Shown one piece after another: positions 26,200 through 35,479 of a DNA stretch of 64,000 nucleotides (position 1 is the first letter of the stretch; each line of letters begins with the position of its first letter). The position numbers and the translations under genes are program-made. The notes under the pieces are model-generated. The model did no database searches, was not told the DNA's origin, and saw only the letters and a list, made by a program, of their open reading frames with translations. Origin of the DNA: Salipiger mucosus DSM 16094 (lineage in GTDB: Bacteria; Pseudomonadota; Alphaproteobacteria; Rhodobacterales; Rhodobacteraceae); contig NZ_KE557273.1 in the NCBI RefSeq assembly GCF_000442255.1, positions 392,713-456,712 of the forward strand, in the 5' to 3' direction.

Positions 26200-26823
26200 T
26201 CAGCTTCCCCAGGTCCGGACTGGCCCGGAATCGATATGCGTGAAGCGTGAGCCATAGCGCCCGACACCGCCGACCTCGAGCCATTCGGCCAGTCGGGCGA
26301 CCTCTTCCGGTGGAATGCCCTCGAAACGGATATCCGCCGCGCGCCGCTTCATGTGGTAGCTCGTCGATGAGGCGCCCGAGCCACGGCTTTGCAGCAAATG
26401 CGTCGTCTCCGGTGTCCGATACCCCGAAAGCAGCGTTATCTGGCCCGCATGTCCTTCTTGTTTCACGGCATTCGAAAGTGTCGCCAGGGCCCAGTAGATC
26501 CGGCGATCGATCTCCGGGGCCTCTTCGTCTCGCCAGTCCCGAAAGATCCAGTCGAGGCGGCGCAGCGCTCTGCGTTTTTCACGGCCGTCGGCCATGAACC
26601 GGAGCGCTACCTGCTCGCCGGTATGGGCATTCTTGATATCGAGATGGCTGTCCATCTGTGGGAACATCGCGTCGAGGCGTGTTCCCGACCGCGAAGGCGG
26701 GGGGAGAGGTTCGTGGCTACGAAAGCCGCACCCTGACACCAGTGGCACGCTCAGGCTTGCTCCGAGGGCGCAAAGAAGACGGCGCCGGTCGAAGCGGTTC
26801 TCGGAAACGGGTCGTTTGATCAT
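26200..26823 (-). CDS. DUF882 / M15-type murein peptidase, lipoprotein
   Basis: 207 residues. Twin-arginine-like start (NRFDRRRLLCALG) followed by a lipobox LVSGC, predicting an exported lipoprotein. The core shows SGYRTPETTHLL (about 130-141), SYHMKRRAADIR (His and Asp zinc ligands) and FTHIDSGPVRTW (last His), the M15A/DUF882 pattern of zinc D,D- or endopeptidases acting on peptidoglycan. It lies between the deoR gene (131-base gap, nothing seen) and the insertion-sequence remnants, and is expressed toward the former. The frame is intact. No functional link to either neighbour is evident. Confidence 0.8.
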   Translation of the reverse strand: MIKRPVSENRFDRRRLLCALGASLSVPLVSGCGFRSHEPLPPPSRSGTRLDAMFPQMDSHLDIKNAHTGEQVALRFMADGREKRRALRRLDWIFRDWRDEEAPEIDRRIYWALATLSNAVKQEGHAGQITLLSGYRTPETTHLLQSRGSGASSTSYHMKRRAADIRFEGIPPEEVARLAEWLEVGGVGRYGSRFTHIDSGPVRTWGS

Positions 26824-27039
26824 CGGTTGCCCAACTGCTGCTCGGCCCCGTTGTCCGGGGTCTCAAGACGGGGCGATCATGTCGGCGCCCCAAGGATGAG
26901 CATGAAGTCTGCATCTGGTTGAGACAAGAAAATTGAAGCGATATCGCATGAATTCCGCCGGCGCGCGTTCTTTCGATCACTGGTCCGAAGCTGCGAACGA
27001 TGGCGGACAAAAGGAATTTTCAGTGTATGCCGGGCCACG

Positions 27040-27430
27040 GGCTTTGTTGCGCAAAGGGCGCGAAGCCCGGACCTCCCCTTTCCCCGGAGGCACTTATCCC
27101 AGGGGCTCCGTGACAGGTATGCCGAGCGCGGTGTCGCCGTTGAGCACGGCGGCGCGGATCTGGAGTTCGGCGACCTGGCGATCGAAATCGCGAGCCATGC
27201 CCCGTCCGGCAGCACATTCGGAAAATGTGTCAGAGGAGGGCTCTGCCCCAGCAGTTTCACGCAATGCATCCGCTGCCCGGCAAGGCATTGCGCAGCAATG
27301 TCCCGAAAGGGATCGGCAGGTTCAGTGGCCCCTGCGAGCCGCGGTATGGAATGGACACGGCCAAGGTCTTCTGGCGCCGGCTCAGCGTGCTGAAATCGGG
27401 CACCGCCCAGTCGAGGCCGACGAGACGTAG
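27040..27430 (-). mobile_element. IS5-family (IS903-type) transposase remnant
   Basis: Fragments of one IS5-type transposase read on the minus strand in broken frames: PDFSTLSRRQKTLAV and IPYRGSQGPLNL (about 27325-27425), then after a large deletion MHCVKLLGQ (about 27240-27268), then after about 44 extra bases ARDFDRQVAELQIRAAVLN and TALGIPVTEPLG ending at a TAA at 27094. GGCTTTGTTGCGCAAAG at 27040-27056 matches the type of inverted repeat ending IS903-group elements and marks the outer end. The catalytic middle of the protein is absent, so the element is dead. Confidence 0.75.
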
Positions 27431-27900
27431 ATCGGAGGTGAGCCCGCGGGCGAATGAGGCAATTTCATTTTCGGCGGCCTCGACGAGCCATGCCGCTAAG
27501 TCACCCTTCTTCCCGTCGTGTACCATGGCGACGAACCGGTGGACGAGGAGGCGGGCGGCCGCCAAATTTGGAGGCGCGACTTCGCCTTGTGCGAAGAGGC
27601 AGGCGCCGGCCTTGGAAACATGATCGCCTGCCGAGATCATGAGCCGCGCGATCTTGGGCGCTTGGGGCTGCTGCCTGGACCGGTACAGTACCGCGCTTTC
27701 GGCGAGCCGCTGTCACGTCGCCAATTCGCCGAGAACCCGAAGGCTGCCACCAGAGCCGGAGGCGCGAAGCCGACGCCAGAGTTCCGTTGCCTTGCGCCAC
27801 CCACTGCCGCGCCACCCGAGATAGTCAGGGGCAGGCTGTTCCGGTGCACAAGGAAGACATCGCCCCACAGGATCCGACGGACAAGGTCTCGACATCTTAA
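27431..27900 (-). mobile_element. ISL3-family transposase remnant fused to the IS5 fragment
   Basis: Minus-strand fragments resembling the C-terminal half of ISL3-family transposases: HRFVAMVHDGKKGDLAAWLVEAA and FARGLTSDLR (about 27435-27550), preceded by a frame-shifted piece ELWRRLRASGSGGSLRVLGE near 27720-27800. The open frame runs directly from ISL3-like sequence into IS5-like sequence at about 27425, so the two elements were joined by insertion or deletion. The usual ISL3 ending, with a QTEGQINRLK-like motif, is missing. Non-functional. Confidence 0.6.
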
Positions 27901-28297
27901 TCAGGTGGCGGCTCCTTCGACCGCACGCGCGTGTGTCAGGGCCTTGTCGTCAAGCAGTTCGACCCGTCTTCGACCCCACGGGCAGCAACGGCGGTCAATC
28001 CATTTCTGATGCCATCAGTAACCTCCAGCGAACATCGCCGGAATGTAGCGTCGCGACTGTTCTCATGCGCCAGACCCAGGGCTGCGTACTTATCGATGGC
28101 TCAATAGGTTGAAGGGTTTTCCGGTCCAAATGGCACGTATGGAGCGGCTTCCAAAGACGCCGCCGTCAATCCGATCGGTGCAAGTCGAGAGAATAAAAAT
28201 GAATTTATGGAACTATTTTAGAAATTAAAATGAACTTTTGTCACGTTGCGGCTGCGCCTACAGTTCCCGCAGAAACAGATCAGGCCAGCGACGAAAC
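27901..28297 (+). other. Gene-free interval with an A+T-rich leader before the ThDP gene
   Basis: No supportable gene. The left part is probably further decayed mobile-element sequence. From about 28185 to 28250 base composition becomes strongly A+T-rich (long runs of A/T around AATGAATTTATGG and ATTTTAGAAATTAAAATG), unlike anything nearby, a plausible promoter region for the downstream catabolic genes. No confident promoter boxes or operator could be assigned. Confidence 0.5.
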
Positions 28298-29944
28298 ATG
28301 AAAGATACGGCGAATACCATGAAACTGCATCAGGCGCTGGCCAAGGCGCTCGGTGGGCACGGCACGACCCACCTTTATGGTCTGGTTGGAGATGCCAACC
28401 TGTTCATGGTCAATTCCTACGTCGAGGCCGGACTCGGGCGCTACGTCGCCTGCACCCATGAGGCGAACGCCGTCCTGGCCGCTATTGGGTTGGCCCAAGC
28501 TATGGGACAGACCGGTGTTGCCACGATCACCCATGGACCCGGGCTGACCAATGTCGTCACACCGCTCGCCGAAGCGGCCCGGGGTGGCATCCCCCTCGTC
28601 GTTCTCTGTGGCGACACTGCGCCCGGCGATCTTCAGCATCTCCAGAAGATCGATCAGCGCGAAGTGGTCGCCAGCACGGGGGGCGCCTTCATCGAGATGC
28701 GCAGCGCGGCCACCGCGATCGAGGACCTCGACCGCGCCTTCCGCATCGCCGCACACCGCCGCTGCCCGGTCGTCTTCAACATGCGTGTCGACCTGATGTG
28801 GGATGACCTTGCGACGACGTCCGGTTCCGCCCCCGTTCCCGCCTGCGCGATGGCGCCTGCCTCTGGGCACGCACTGGAAGACGCGGCCGGGATGCTGGCC
28901 TCGTCCCGGCGTCCGCTGATCCTCGCGGGCAGGGGCGCGGCGAGCCCGGAAGCGCGCTCGGCGCTGCTCGCGCTGGCCGCGCGGATCGAGGCCCCGGTCG
29001 CCACCACGCTCAAGGCGCAGGGCCTTTTCCACGGAGAGCGCTTCAACATCGGCATTTGTGGCGGGCTCAGCCACCCGGTCGCATCCGAGGTCATCATGCA
29101 GTCGGACTGCATCCTCGCCTTCGGCGTGAGCCTGAGCAAGCACACCACCGAGGAGCGTGCCTACACCAAGGGCAAGCGCGTGATCCAGGTCTTGCCCGAC
29201 ATCCAGGAAACGCCCCGCCTCGACACGCCGACACTGCGCCTGATCGGCGACATTGCAGGTACCGCGCGCGCGATTGAAGAGCTTCTGGACATGGCCGAGA
29301 TCCCCGGATCGGGGGCCGTGGACGACGATCTCGCGGCACGTCTGGCGGCCGAGGCCGAGGCCTTCGCTGAGGTTCCCGCCGCCGCACGGACCGCCGCCGG
29401 AACCGTTGATTTCGCCCCGGCGCTACGGCGCCTGAACCAGGCCCTGCCGCGCGAGCGGGTGCTGGTCGCCGACCTGGGGCGCTTCGTGACGACGGCCTGG
29501 CGCAACCTGCCCGTCACCCGGCCCGCGGACCTCGTCTACACCTCGCATTTTGGCGCCATCGGCTGCGGCCTCGGACAAGCCATCGGCACGGCGACCGCGA
29601 TCGAGGATCGCCCGACGGTGCTGGTCGCCGGGGATGGCGGGTTCACCCTTTCGGGTCTCAGCGAACTGGTCACCGCCGTGCGCGAGAAATCGGACCTTGT
29701 CGTCATCCTCTGCAACGACGGCAGCTACGGCGCGGAACATGTACAATTCACCAACAGGAAGATGAGTCCCGAGCTTTCGATGATCGCCCGGATCGACTTT
29801 GCCAGCACCTGCGCCACGCTCGGCCTTGCGACGGTGCGCGTTACCGATGACGCCAGCCTGGATGCAGCCTGCGCCGCCATCGCGGAACGCGACGGCCCCG
29901 TACTGATCGACCTGCGTATCGATCCCATGATGATCGAGATGTAG
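28298..29944 (+). CDS. Thiamine-diphosphate-dependent enzyme (acetolactate-synthase-like superfamily)
   Basis: 548 residues from ATG 28298 (an upstream ATG at 28238 adds 20 low-complexity residues and was not used). Three-domain POX/AHAS layout: Pyr domain with catalytic Glu55 (CTHEAN), central domain about 195-330, PP domain with GDGGFTLSGLSEL and CNDGSYG as the ThDP/Mg motif. The presence of Glu55 argues against glyoxylate carboligase, which lacks it. Likely a carboligase or 2-oxoacid decarboxylase; substrate unknown. First gene of the IS-flanked block, 110 bases before a transporter operon on the same strand. A short GC hairpin (29959-29978) lies in that gap. Confidence 0.8.
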   Translation: MKDTANTMKLHQALAKALGGHGTTHLYGLVGDANLFMVNSYVEAGLGRYVACTHEANAVLAAIGLAQAMGQTGVATITHGPGLTNVVTPLAEAARGGIPLVVLCGDTAPGDLQHLQKIDQREVVASTGGAFIEMRSAATAIEDLDRAFRIAAHRRCPVVFNMRVDLMWDDLATTSGSAPVPACAMAPASGHALEDAAGMLASSRRPLILAGRGAASPEARSALLALAARIEAPVATTLKAQGLFHGERFNIGICGGLSHPVASEVIMQSDCILAFGVSLSKHTTEERAYTKGKRVIQVLPDIQETPRLDTPTLRLIGDIAGTARAIEELLDMAEIPGSGAVDDDLAARLAAEAEAFAEVPAAARTAAGTVDFAPALRRLNQALPRERVLVADLGRFVTTAWRNLPVTRPADLVYTSHFGAIGCGLGQAIGTATAIEDRPTVLVAGDGGFTLSGLSELVTAVREKSDLVVILCNDGSYGAEHVQFTNRKMSPELSMIARIDFASTCATLGLATVRVTDDASLDAACAAIAERDGPVLIDLRIDPMMIEM

Positions 29945-30054
29945 GGGCACACCGGAATCCCGCCGCCGGCGTGGCGGGTAATTTGGTCGGTCGCGGCACT
30001 TGCTACCCTGACGCCGCGACTGGTCAGGATAAGGACCCAACAGGAGACAGCTCA

Positions 30055-31086
30055 ATGACCCTCACACGACGCAACTTCCTCAAGACCTCGGCCGGTGCCG
30101 CGGCTCTCGGCGCCATCGGCGCTCCGTCCCTTGCCCAGTCGGACACCTTCATCGTGAACATGTTCGGCGGCCGTTGGGAGAACGACTGGCGCGAGCACGT
30201 CATGCCGAAATTCGCCGAGCAGATCGGCCGCGATTTCGACCTCGACATCGGCCTCGGCATGGCCTGGATCTCGAACTTCCGCGCGGCCGGCGCGCGACAA
30301 CCCCCGTTCCCGGCGGTCATGCTGAACGAGAAGTATACGGCGATGATCCGCAATGACGGCTACTTCGCCGAGCTGACGCCCGAGAAGGTGCCGAACATGG
30401 CCGACGTCATCGAGCCGGCGATCCTCAAGGGCAACACCGCCGTCACCGGCATGCTTGCGCCGCTCGTCATTGCGTATCGCACCGACCTCGTGTCCGAGCC
30501 GCCCAAGGGCTGGGCCGACCTCTGGGACGAGCGCTTCAAGGGCCAGCTGGGCCTCTACAAGATCACCAACTCGGCCGCGACCATGATGGCGATGTGGGCC
30601 GGCGAGCACTTCGGCTCGGGGCGCGACGACATCGAGACCGCCGTGGCGAAGTTCAAGGAGCTCGGCCCGTTCCCGCAGATCGGCTACTCGGCACAGCTCA
30701 CGCCGCTGCTGACCCAGGGCCAGATCGCCGTGGCGCCCATCGACCTCGGCGAGGTCAAGACCATGCAGGAACAGGGGCTTCCGATCGACTACGTCGTGCC
30801 CGAGGAAGGCATGCTGGTCTTCGACCACTCCTTCTCGGTCTTCGAGAACCACCCGGACAAGCAGACCGGCTTCGACTACGTCAACTTCGTGCTCTCGCCC
30901 GAGATCCAGCTGTGGATGGCCGAGAACTGGCTCATCGCGCCGACCAACAAGACGGTCGAACTGCCCGAGGAACTCCAGAAGTGGCCGCTGCAGCCCGAGG
31001 TTGTCAGCCAGGCGATCCGCTTCGACTGGGACGAAACGCTCGCCATCATGCCGGGCCTGAACGACCTCTGGGAACGGACGATCTGA
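30055..31086 (+). CDS. ABC importer substrate-binding protein (polyamine/Fe3+-type, Tat signal)
   Basis: 343 residues from ATG 30055, preceded by CAGGAGACAG. Signal peptide TRRNFLKTSAGAAALGAIG (Tat-like), mature start near QSDTFIVNMFGG. The body resembles the PotD/extracellular-binding family 1 group (GWADLWDERFKGQLGLY is a hallmark segment around residue 150; VLSPEIQLWMAENW near the end). These proteins deliver polyamines, phosphonates, 2-aminoethylphosphonate or related small cations to type I permeases. The operon suggests a nitrogenous carbon source. Three bases separate it from the ATPase gene. Confidence 0.88.
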   Translation: MTLTRRNFLKTSAGAAALGAIGAPSLAQSDTFIVNMFGGRWENDWREHVMPKFAEQIGRDFDLDIGLGMAWISNFRAAGARQPPFPAVMLNEKYTAMIRNDGYFAELTPEKVPNMADVIEPAILKGNTAVTGMLAPLVIAYRTDLVSEPPKGWADLWDERFKGQLGLYKITNSAATMMAMWAGEHFGSGRDDIETAVAKFKELGPFPQIGYSAQLTPLLTQGQIAVAPIDLGEVKTMQEQGLPIDYVVPEEGMLVFDHSFSVFENHPDKQTGFDYVNFVLSPEIQLWMAENWLIAPTNKTVELPEELQKWPLQPEVVSQAIRFDWDETLAIMPGLNDLWERTI

Positions 31087-31089
31087 GTA

Positions 31090-32148
31090 ATGGCGACGGT
31101 TGAAGTCAGGGATCTGCGCAAGCGGTATCAGGATTTCCTCGCGCTCGACGGGGTGTCACTGAAGGCCGAATCCGGCCAGCTGGTGACGCTCCTCGGGCCC
31201 TCGGGATGCGGCAAGAGCACCACGTTGCGGTGCCTCGCGGGCTTTCTCGAGGCGAATGGCGGGGACATCACGGTAGACGGGGAGTCGATCCTCTCGACCC
31301 CGGCCAACCGTCGCGGTTTCGGCGTGGTCTTCCAGAACTACGCCCTTTTCCCGCACATGACCGTAGCCGAGAATATCGGCTACGGCCTCAAGCTCCAGAA
31401 GCTGCCGAAGTCCGAGATCGAGACACGCGTGAAGGACGTGATGCAGCTGGTCCGGCTCGGCGGTCTCGGCGACCGGCTTCCACGCGAGATATCGGGCGGC
31501 CAGCAGCAGCGCGTGGCCCTGGCGCGAGCGCTGGTATTGAAGCCCAAGTTGCTGCTGCTCGACGAGCCGCTCGCGAATCTCGATGCGCGGCTGCGCGACG
31601 AGGTCCGCTGGCTGATCCGCGACCTGCAGCAGCAGTCCGGCATCACCGCCTTCTACGTCACTCACGACCAGTCCGAGGCGATGGCCATGTCCGACATGGT
31701 TGCGGTCATGAAGCAGGGCCGCGTGGCACAGTTCGCGACTCCGCGCGAAATCTACCAGAAGCCCGTCGAACGCTATGTCGCCGACTTCACCGGCGAGGCG
31801 AACTTCATCGCCTGCAGCTCGGTCATGTCGGTGGGCGAGGCGCGCTATGCCGTCACGGCCGCCGGCGCGTCGCTTGAAGTGGCCGGCGTGCCGGAGATCA
31901 CCGGCTCGGCTGAACTGCTGTTGCGCCCGGAGGCGCTGGAACTGACCGCGCCGGCCGCGGGCACCTTCCAGGGCACCGTCACGAAATCGGCCTTTCTCGG
32001 CGCCGCTCTGCATTGCGAGATCGCACTGGCGGACGGAAGCATCCTGAAGCTGACCGCCGAGCCGAACCACCAGGTCGAGACAGGCGAAGAGGTCGGCATT
32101 GCCATCGACCACAGCCACACCTGGCTGATGCCCGAGGTCGCGCCATGA
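31090..32148 (+). CDS. ABC importer ATPase (PotA-like, with TOBE domain)
   Basis: 352 residues. Walker A GPSGCGKSTT (about 37-46), Q-loop FQNYALFPHM, signature SGGQQQRVALARAL, Walker B LLLLDEPLANLD and H-switch VTHDQSEAM all intact. The C-terminal region (about 240-345) forms the TOBE-type regulatory barrel, with LLLRPEALEL. It would energise import through the two permeases that follow. Overlaps the next gene by four bases. Confidence 0.93.
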   Translation: MATVEVRDLRKRYQDFLALDGVSLKAESGQLVTLLGPSGCGKSTTLRCLAGFLEANGGDITVDGESILSTPANRRGFGVVFQNYALFPHMTVAENIGYGLKLQKLPKSEIETRVKDVMQLVRLGGLGDRLPREISGGQQQRVALARALVLKPKLLLLDEPLANLDARLRDEVRWLIRDLQQQSGITAFYVTHDQSEAMAMSDMVAVMKQGRVAQFATPREIYQKPVERYVADFTGEANFIACSSVMSVGEARYAVTAAGASLEVAGVPEITGSAELLLRPEALELTAPAAGTFQGTVTKSAFLGAALHCEIALADGSILKLTAEPNHQVETGEEVGIAIDHSHTWLMPEVAP

Positions 32149-32999
32149 GCCTGCGAAACCCGAAACTGTTTCTCGCCATCCCGGCGATCGCGCTGATCTT
32201 CGTCTTCATGATCCTGCCGATCACCAACATGGTCGACATGAGCTTCCGCACGCCGGGGCAGTCCGATCCTTTCGGCGATGACTACACCACGATGCACTAC
32301 GATCGCATCGTCGGGGACGCCTACTACTGGGGGGTTCTGCTGCGCTCGCTGCTGACGGCGGGGGCGGTGACCCTGCTCTGTCTCCTGGTCAGCTACCCCA
32401 TCGCCTGGCACATGTCGAAGGCGAAGGGCATGAAGGCGGTGTTCCTCTATGCCTGCATCGCCTCGCCTCTGATGACCGGCGTGCTGGTGCGCAACTTCGG
32501 CTGGATGATCGCCGCGGCCTTGAACGGGCCGCTCAACGAATTCCTGCTCGGGCTCGGCATCATCCAGCAGCCGTTGCGGCTGCTGTTCACCCAGGGGCTG
32601 GTGATCCTCGCGCTGGTGCACGTCTTCGTGCCCTTCATGGTGCTGCCCATCAACAACGCCCTGCGCAACATCTCTCCGACGCTGATCGAGGCCTCCACCT
32701 CGATGGGCGCCACCCGCCGGCAGGTGTTCCGCGACATCATCCTTCCGCTGAGCTTTCCCGGGATCTACCCCGGCATGATCCTCGTCTACGTGCTGGCCGT
32801 GGCGGCCTACGTCACCCCGGCGCTGCTGGGCGGGCAGATGGTCAGCTACATGCCGACGCTCATCATCGGCGAACTCACGGGCACGTTCCAGTGGCCCTTC
32901 GGCTCGGCGCTCGCCATCGTGCTGTCGGTCTCCACCATCCTCGTCGTGGGGCTGTTCACGGCACTGACCGCGCGCCTCATGGAAAGGTCCAAGGCATGA
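32145..32999 (+). CDS. ABC importer permease (PotB-like)
   Basis: 284 residues with six predicted membrane helices; the EAA motif is at SPTLIEASTSMGATRRQVFRD. PotB/PotC-type transporters supply polyamine-like or phosphonate substrates. ATG 32145 overlaps the ATPase stop; the stop overlaps the next permease (ATGA). The two permeases are distinct, as expected for a heterodimer. Confidence 0.9.
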   Translation: MSLRNPKLFLAIPAIALIFVFMILPITNMVDMSFRTPGQSDPFGDDYTTMHYDRIVGDAYYWGVLLRSLLTAGAVTLLCLLVSYPIAWHMSKAKGMKAVFLYACIASPLMTGVLVRNFGWMIAAALNGPLNEFLLGLGIIQQPLRLLFTQGLVILALVHVFVPFMVLPINNALRNISPTLIEASTSMGATRRQVFRDIILPLSFPGIYPGMILVYVLAVAAYVTPALLGGQMVSYMPTLIIGELTGTFQWPFGSALAIVLSVSTILVVGLFTALTARLMERSKA

Positions 33000-33808
33000 G
33001 CGAAGCAACCTCCGCCTTCTCCAACCAGCGTGCGGTGAACATCGGTTTCGGTGTGCTGATCGTGCTGCTCTACGTCTTCCTGATGGCGCCGCTGGTGATG
33101 ATCGTCGGTGCGTCCTTCACCAACGGTCTTCTCATCGAGTTCCCGCCGCAGGGCCTGTCGCTGCGCTGGTATGTCGAGTTCTTCGACCGGCAGGACCTGG
33201 TCGACGGCCTGCTCCTGTCGCTGCGCATCGGTGCCGTCACGGCGATCGTGACCATGACCGTCGCGATGATGGCGGCCATGGCGGGGCAGGTGATCAGCGG
33301 ACGGCTCTCGGGCTGGTTCCAGCTCGGCATGACCCTGCCGCTGCTCGTGCCCGAGCTGCTGACCGCGGTGGGCCTGCTGTTCTTCCTCTACAAGATCCAG
33401 CTGGCCAAGACGGTCATGGGTCTGCAGATGGGGCACATCCTGATGTCCTTCCCCTACGCCTACGTCTCCATCGCGGCCGCGATGCGGCAGGTGCCTGCCT
33501 CGCTCGAGGAAGCCTCGGCCAGCATGGGGGCCACCGGGTGGCAGACCTTTCGGCTGGTGATCCTGCCGCTGGTGATGCCCGGGCTGGCGATGGGCGGCAT
33601 CTTCGCCTTCATCAACAGCTTCGACCTCTACACCATCTCGCTGCTGCTCAAGCCGCTCGGGGGCAACACCCTGCCGCTCGCGCTGTTCGACTTCCTGACC
33701 TACGAGTTCAAGCCCACGGCGGCGGCCGCCGCGACGCTGTCGATCCTGTTGTCCATCCTCGGCGTGGCGCTCGTGCAGAAACTCGTCGGCCTGCAGCGCG
33801 CCTTCTGA
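32996..33808 (+). CDS. ABC importer permease (PotC-like)
   Basis: 270 residues, six membrane helices, EAA motif around PASLEEASASMGATGWQTFRL. Together with the preceding gene it forms the membrane channel of the importer. The 33-base gap after it carries the ribosome-binding site of the racemase gene, the first enzyme of the catabolic set. Confidence 0.9.
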   Translation: MSEATSAFSNQRAVNIGFGVLIVLLYVFLMAPLVMIVGASFTNGLLIEFPPQGLSLRWYVEFFDRQDLVDGLLLSLRIGAVTAIVTMTVAMMAAMAGQVISGRLSGWFQLGMTLPLLVPELLTAVGLLFFLYKIQLAKTVMGLQMGHILMSFPYAYVSIAAAMRQVPASLEEASASMGATGWQTFRLVILPLVMPGLAMGGIFAFINSFDLYTISLLLKPLGGNTLPLALFDFLTYEFKPTAAAAATLSILLSILGVALVQKLVGLQRAF

Positions 33809-33841
33809 TCGGACCCGACCATGACCCAGGGAGACACCTCC

Positions 33842-34576
33842 ATGCCCGATGTGTCGGCCAGGCCCCGCCTGCTTTATCAGCTCGCCAGCCCCCTGCACCG
33901 CACCGCAGGCGACAAGACAGTCCGGCGACGGCTGGACATGCTTCGGAACTGGGCACCTTCGGCGCAGGTCGAGATCGCCTCGCCGGAGGAGGGCCCCAGC
34001 GCGATCGAGAGTGCGGCCGACGCGGCGATGGTCTTCCCGGCGCTGCGCGAGGCGGCGACGGGCTGGGCCAAGAGCCATGACGCGGTGCTCATCGGCTGTT
34101 TCAGCGATCCGGCCGTCGAAGCCCTGACCGAGATGTCCGGCATCCCGGTGATCGGCCCGGGCGAGGCGGGCATGCTGGCGGCGGTGCAACTGGGCGAGCG
34201 GTTCTCGGTGCTCTCCAGCGATCCGACCCCGCCGGGCCTGCGCAGGCGCATCCGCGGCATCGGCATCGAGGGCAGCTTCGTTTCCGAGGTCATGGTGGGC
34301 GGCTCGGTCGCGGATCTCAACCGCGACCCGGATCGGCATCTGCCCGCCATCGTCGCGCAGGCGCGCGACTGCGTGGCGCAAGGCGCCGATGTGCTGGTGC
34401 TGGGATGCTTTGCGCTGTCCTTCATCCCCGGCCTGCCCGAAAAGCTGACAGCGGCGGTCGGCGTGCCGATCGTCAACCCGGTGATCGCCGGTCTCAAGGC
34501 TGCAGAAGCGGCCGTTCTCTACCGTGCGGGCCTGCCGCGCGGCGTTCAAGATACAATGATCCGGAGTGCGGAATGA
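33842..34576 (+). CDS. Asp/Glu/hydantoin-racemase-family protein
   Basis: 244 residues from ATG 33842, which has GGGAG at a good distance; an in-frame ATG at 33821 would add seven residues. The two catalytic cysteines of the cofactor-independent racemases are present: Cys86 in LIGCFSDP and Cys189 in LGCFALSF. Members racemise hydantoins, allantoin, aspartate or glutamate, or act as maleate isomerases. Followed immediately (ATGA overlap) by deacetylase/allantoinase-family genes, which makes a cyclic ureide or hydantoin substrate the most economical guess, unproven. Confidence 0.8.
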   Translation: MPDVSARPRLLYQLASPLHRTAGDKTVRRRLDMLRNWAPSAQVEIASPEEGPSAIESAADAAMVFPALREAATGWAKSHDAVLIGCFSDPAVEALTEMSGIPVIGPGEAGMLAAVQLGERFSVLSSDPTPPGLRRRIRGIGIEGSFVSEVMVGGSVADLNRDPDRHLPAIVAQARDCVAQGADVLVLGCFALSFIPGLPEKLTAAVGVPIVNPVIAGLKAAEAAVLYRAGLPRGVQDTMIRSAE

Positions 34577-35475
34577 CTTCCTCTGACACCACCGCCCCGG
34601 CTCGGGACGATCCGTTCCCGAGCCTTGTCGAAGCGGCCCGTTTCCAGCGCCGTCGGCGCATCCCGATCCCGGATTTCGCCTATCCCGACGGTGTGAAGAT
34701 CGCGGTGAACTTCACCCTCGATTTCGACGCCATGCTGTTGCGCCGCCTGCTGAACGAGCCCTGGGGGCAGAAGGCAAAGGGCGAGTTCGGAGGTCGCGTC
34801 GGCGTCTGGCGCATCATGGAGATGTTCGACGAGGAGGACGTGAAGGTCACGCTCTTCACCCCCGGTCGCATCTGCGAACTCTACCCCGAGGTGCTGAAAG
34901 AGGTGGTCCGGAACGGCCACGAACTGGCCGACCACATGTGGGAGCACGAGGTCTACTCCGATCCCGTGGTCGAGGAGGCGCACCTGACCCGCACGCTGGC
35001 CGCGCTGAGCGCCGTGCAGGGCAAGCCGATCACCGGCACCCGCTCCAGCCACACGCCCGGCCTGCTCAAATCCAAGGGCGTGGTCTACAACTCCTTCACC
35101 TCGGCCCATGACATGCCGTTCTACGAACTGGACAAGGACGGCGAGAACCCGATCCTGCAGCTGCCCTTTCACTACGCGCTCGACGACGCGATGTTCTTCA
35201 GCTTCGGCTGGCTCGACACGCCCAACGACGCGCAGCGTGTGATGGACGTGGACGAGGTGTTCGAGATCTGGTGGGCCGCCTTTCTCCAGCAATACAAGTC
35301 GGGCGGTTACGTCAACTTCCTGCTGCACCCCTTCGTGTCGGGCCATGCCATGCGGGTCGACATGATCCAGCGACTGATCCAGCGGATGAAGACGCTGCCG
35401 GGCGTCTGGTTCCCTACCTGCGATGAGCTCGCCCAGCACATCCTCGCGAACCACCCGCTGCCGGTCTCGGAGTAA
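34573..35475 (+). CDS. Polysaccharide-deacetylase-fold hydrolase (PuuE-like), metal site present
   Basis: 300-residue NodB-fold (CE4-like) protein. Metal and catalytic positions are visible: NFTLDFDAM (Asp), GHELADHMWEHE (two His in the H-x3-H type arrangement) and late LLHPFVSGHAMR (His). This fold also includes PuuE, the cofactor-light allantoinase found in pseudomonads, and other amidases. With no polysaccharide genes in this block and a racemase, M20 enzyme and ureidoglycine-aminohydrolase-like cupin around it, ring-opening of a cyclic amide is more likely than sugar deacetylation. Translationally coupled to the racemase. Confidence 0.75.
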   Translation: MTSSDTTAPARDDPFPSLVEAARFQRRRRIPIPDFAYPDGVKIAVNFTLDFDAMLLRRLLNEPWGQKAKGEFGGRVGVWRIMEMFDEEDVKVTLFTPGRICELYPEVLKEVVRNGHELADHMWEHEVYSDPVVEEAHLTRTLAALSAVQGKPITGTRSSHTPGLLKSKGVVYNSFTSAHDMPFYELDKDGENPILQLPFHYALDDAMFFSFGWLDTPNDAQRVMDVDEVFEIWWAAFLQQYKSGGYVNFLLHPFVSGHAMRVDMIQRLIQRMKTLPGVWFPTCDELAQHILANHPLPVSE

Positions 35476-35479
35476 CGCC

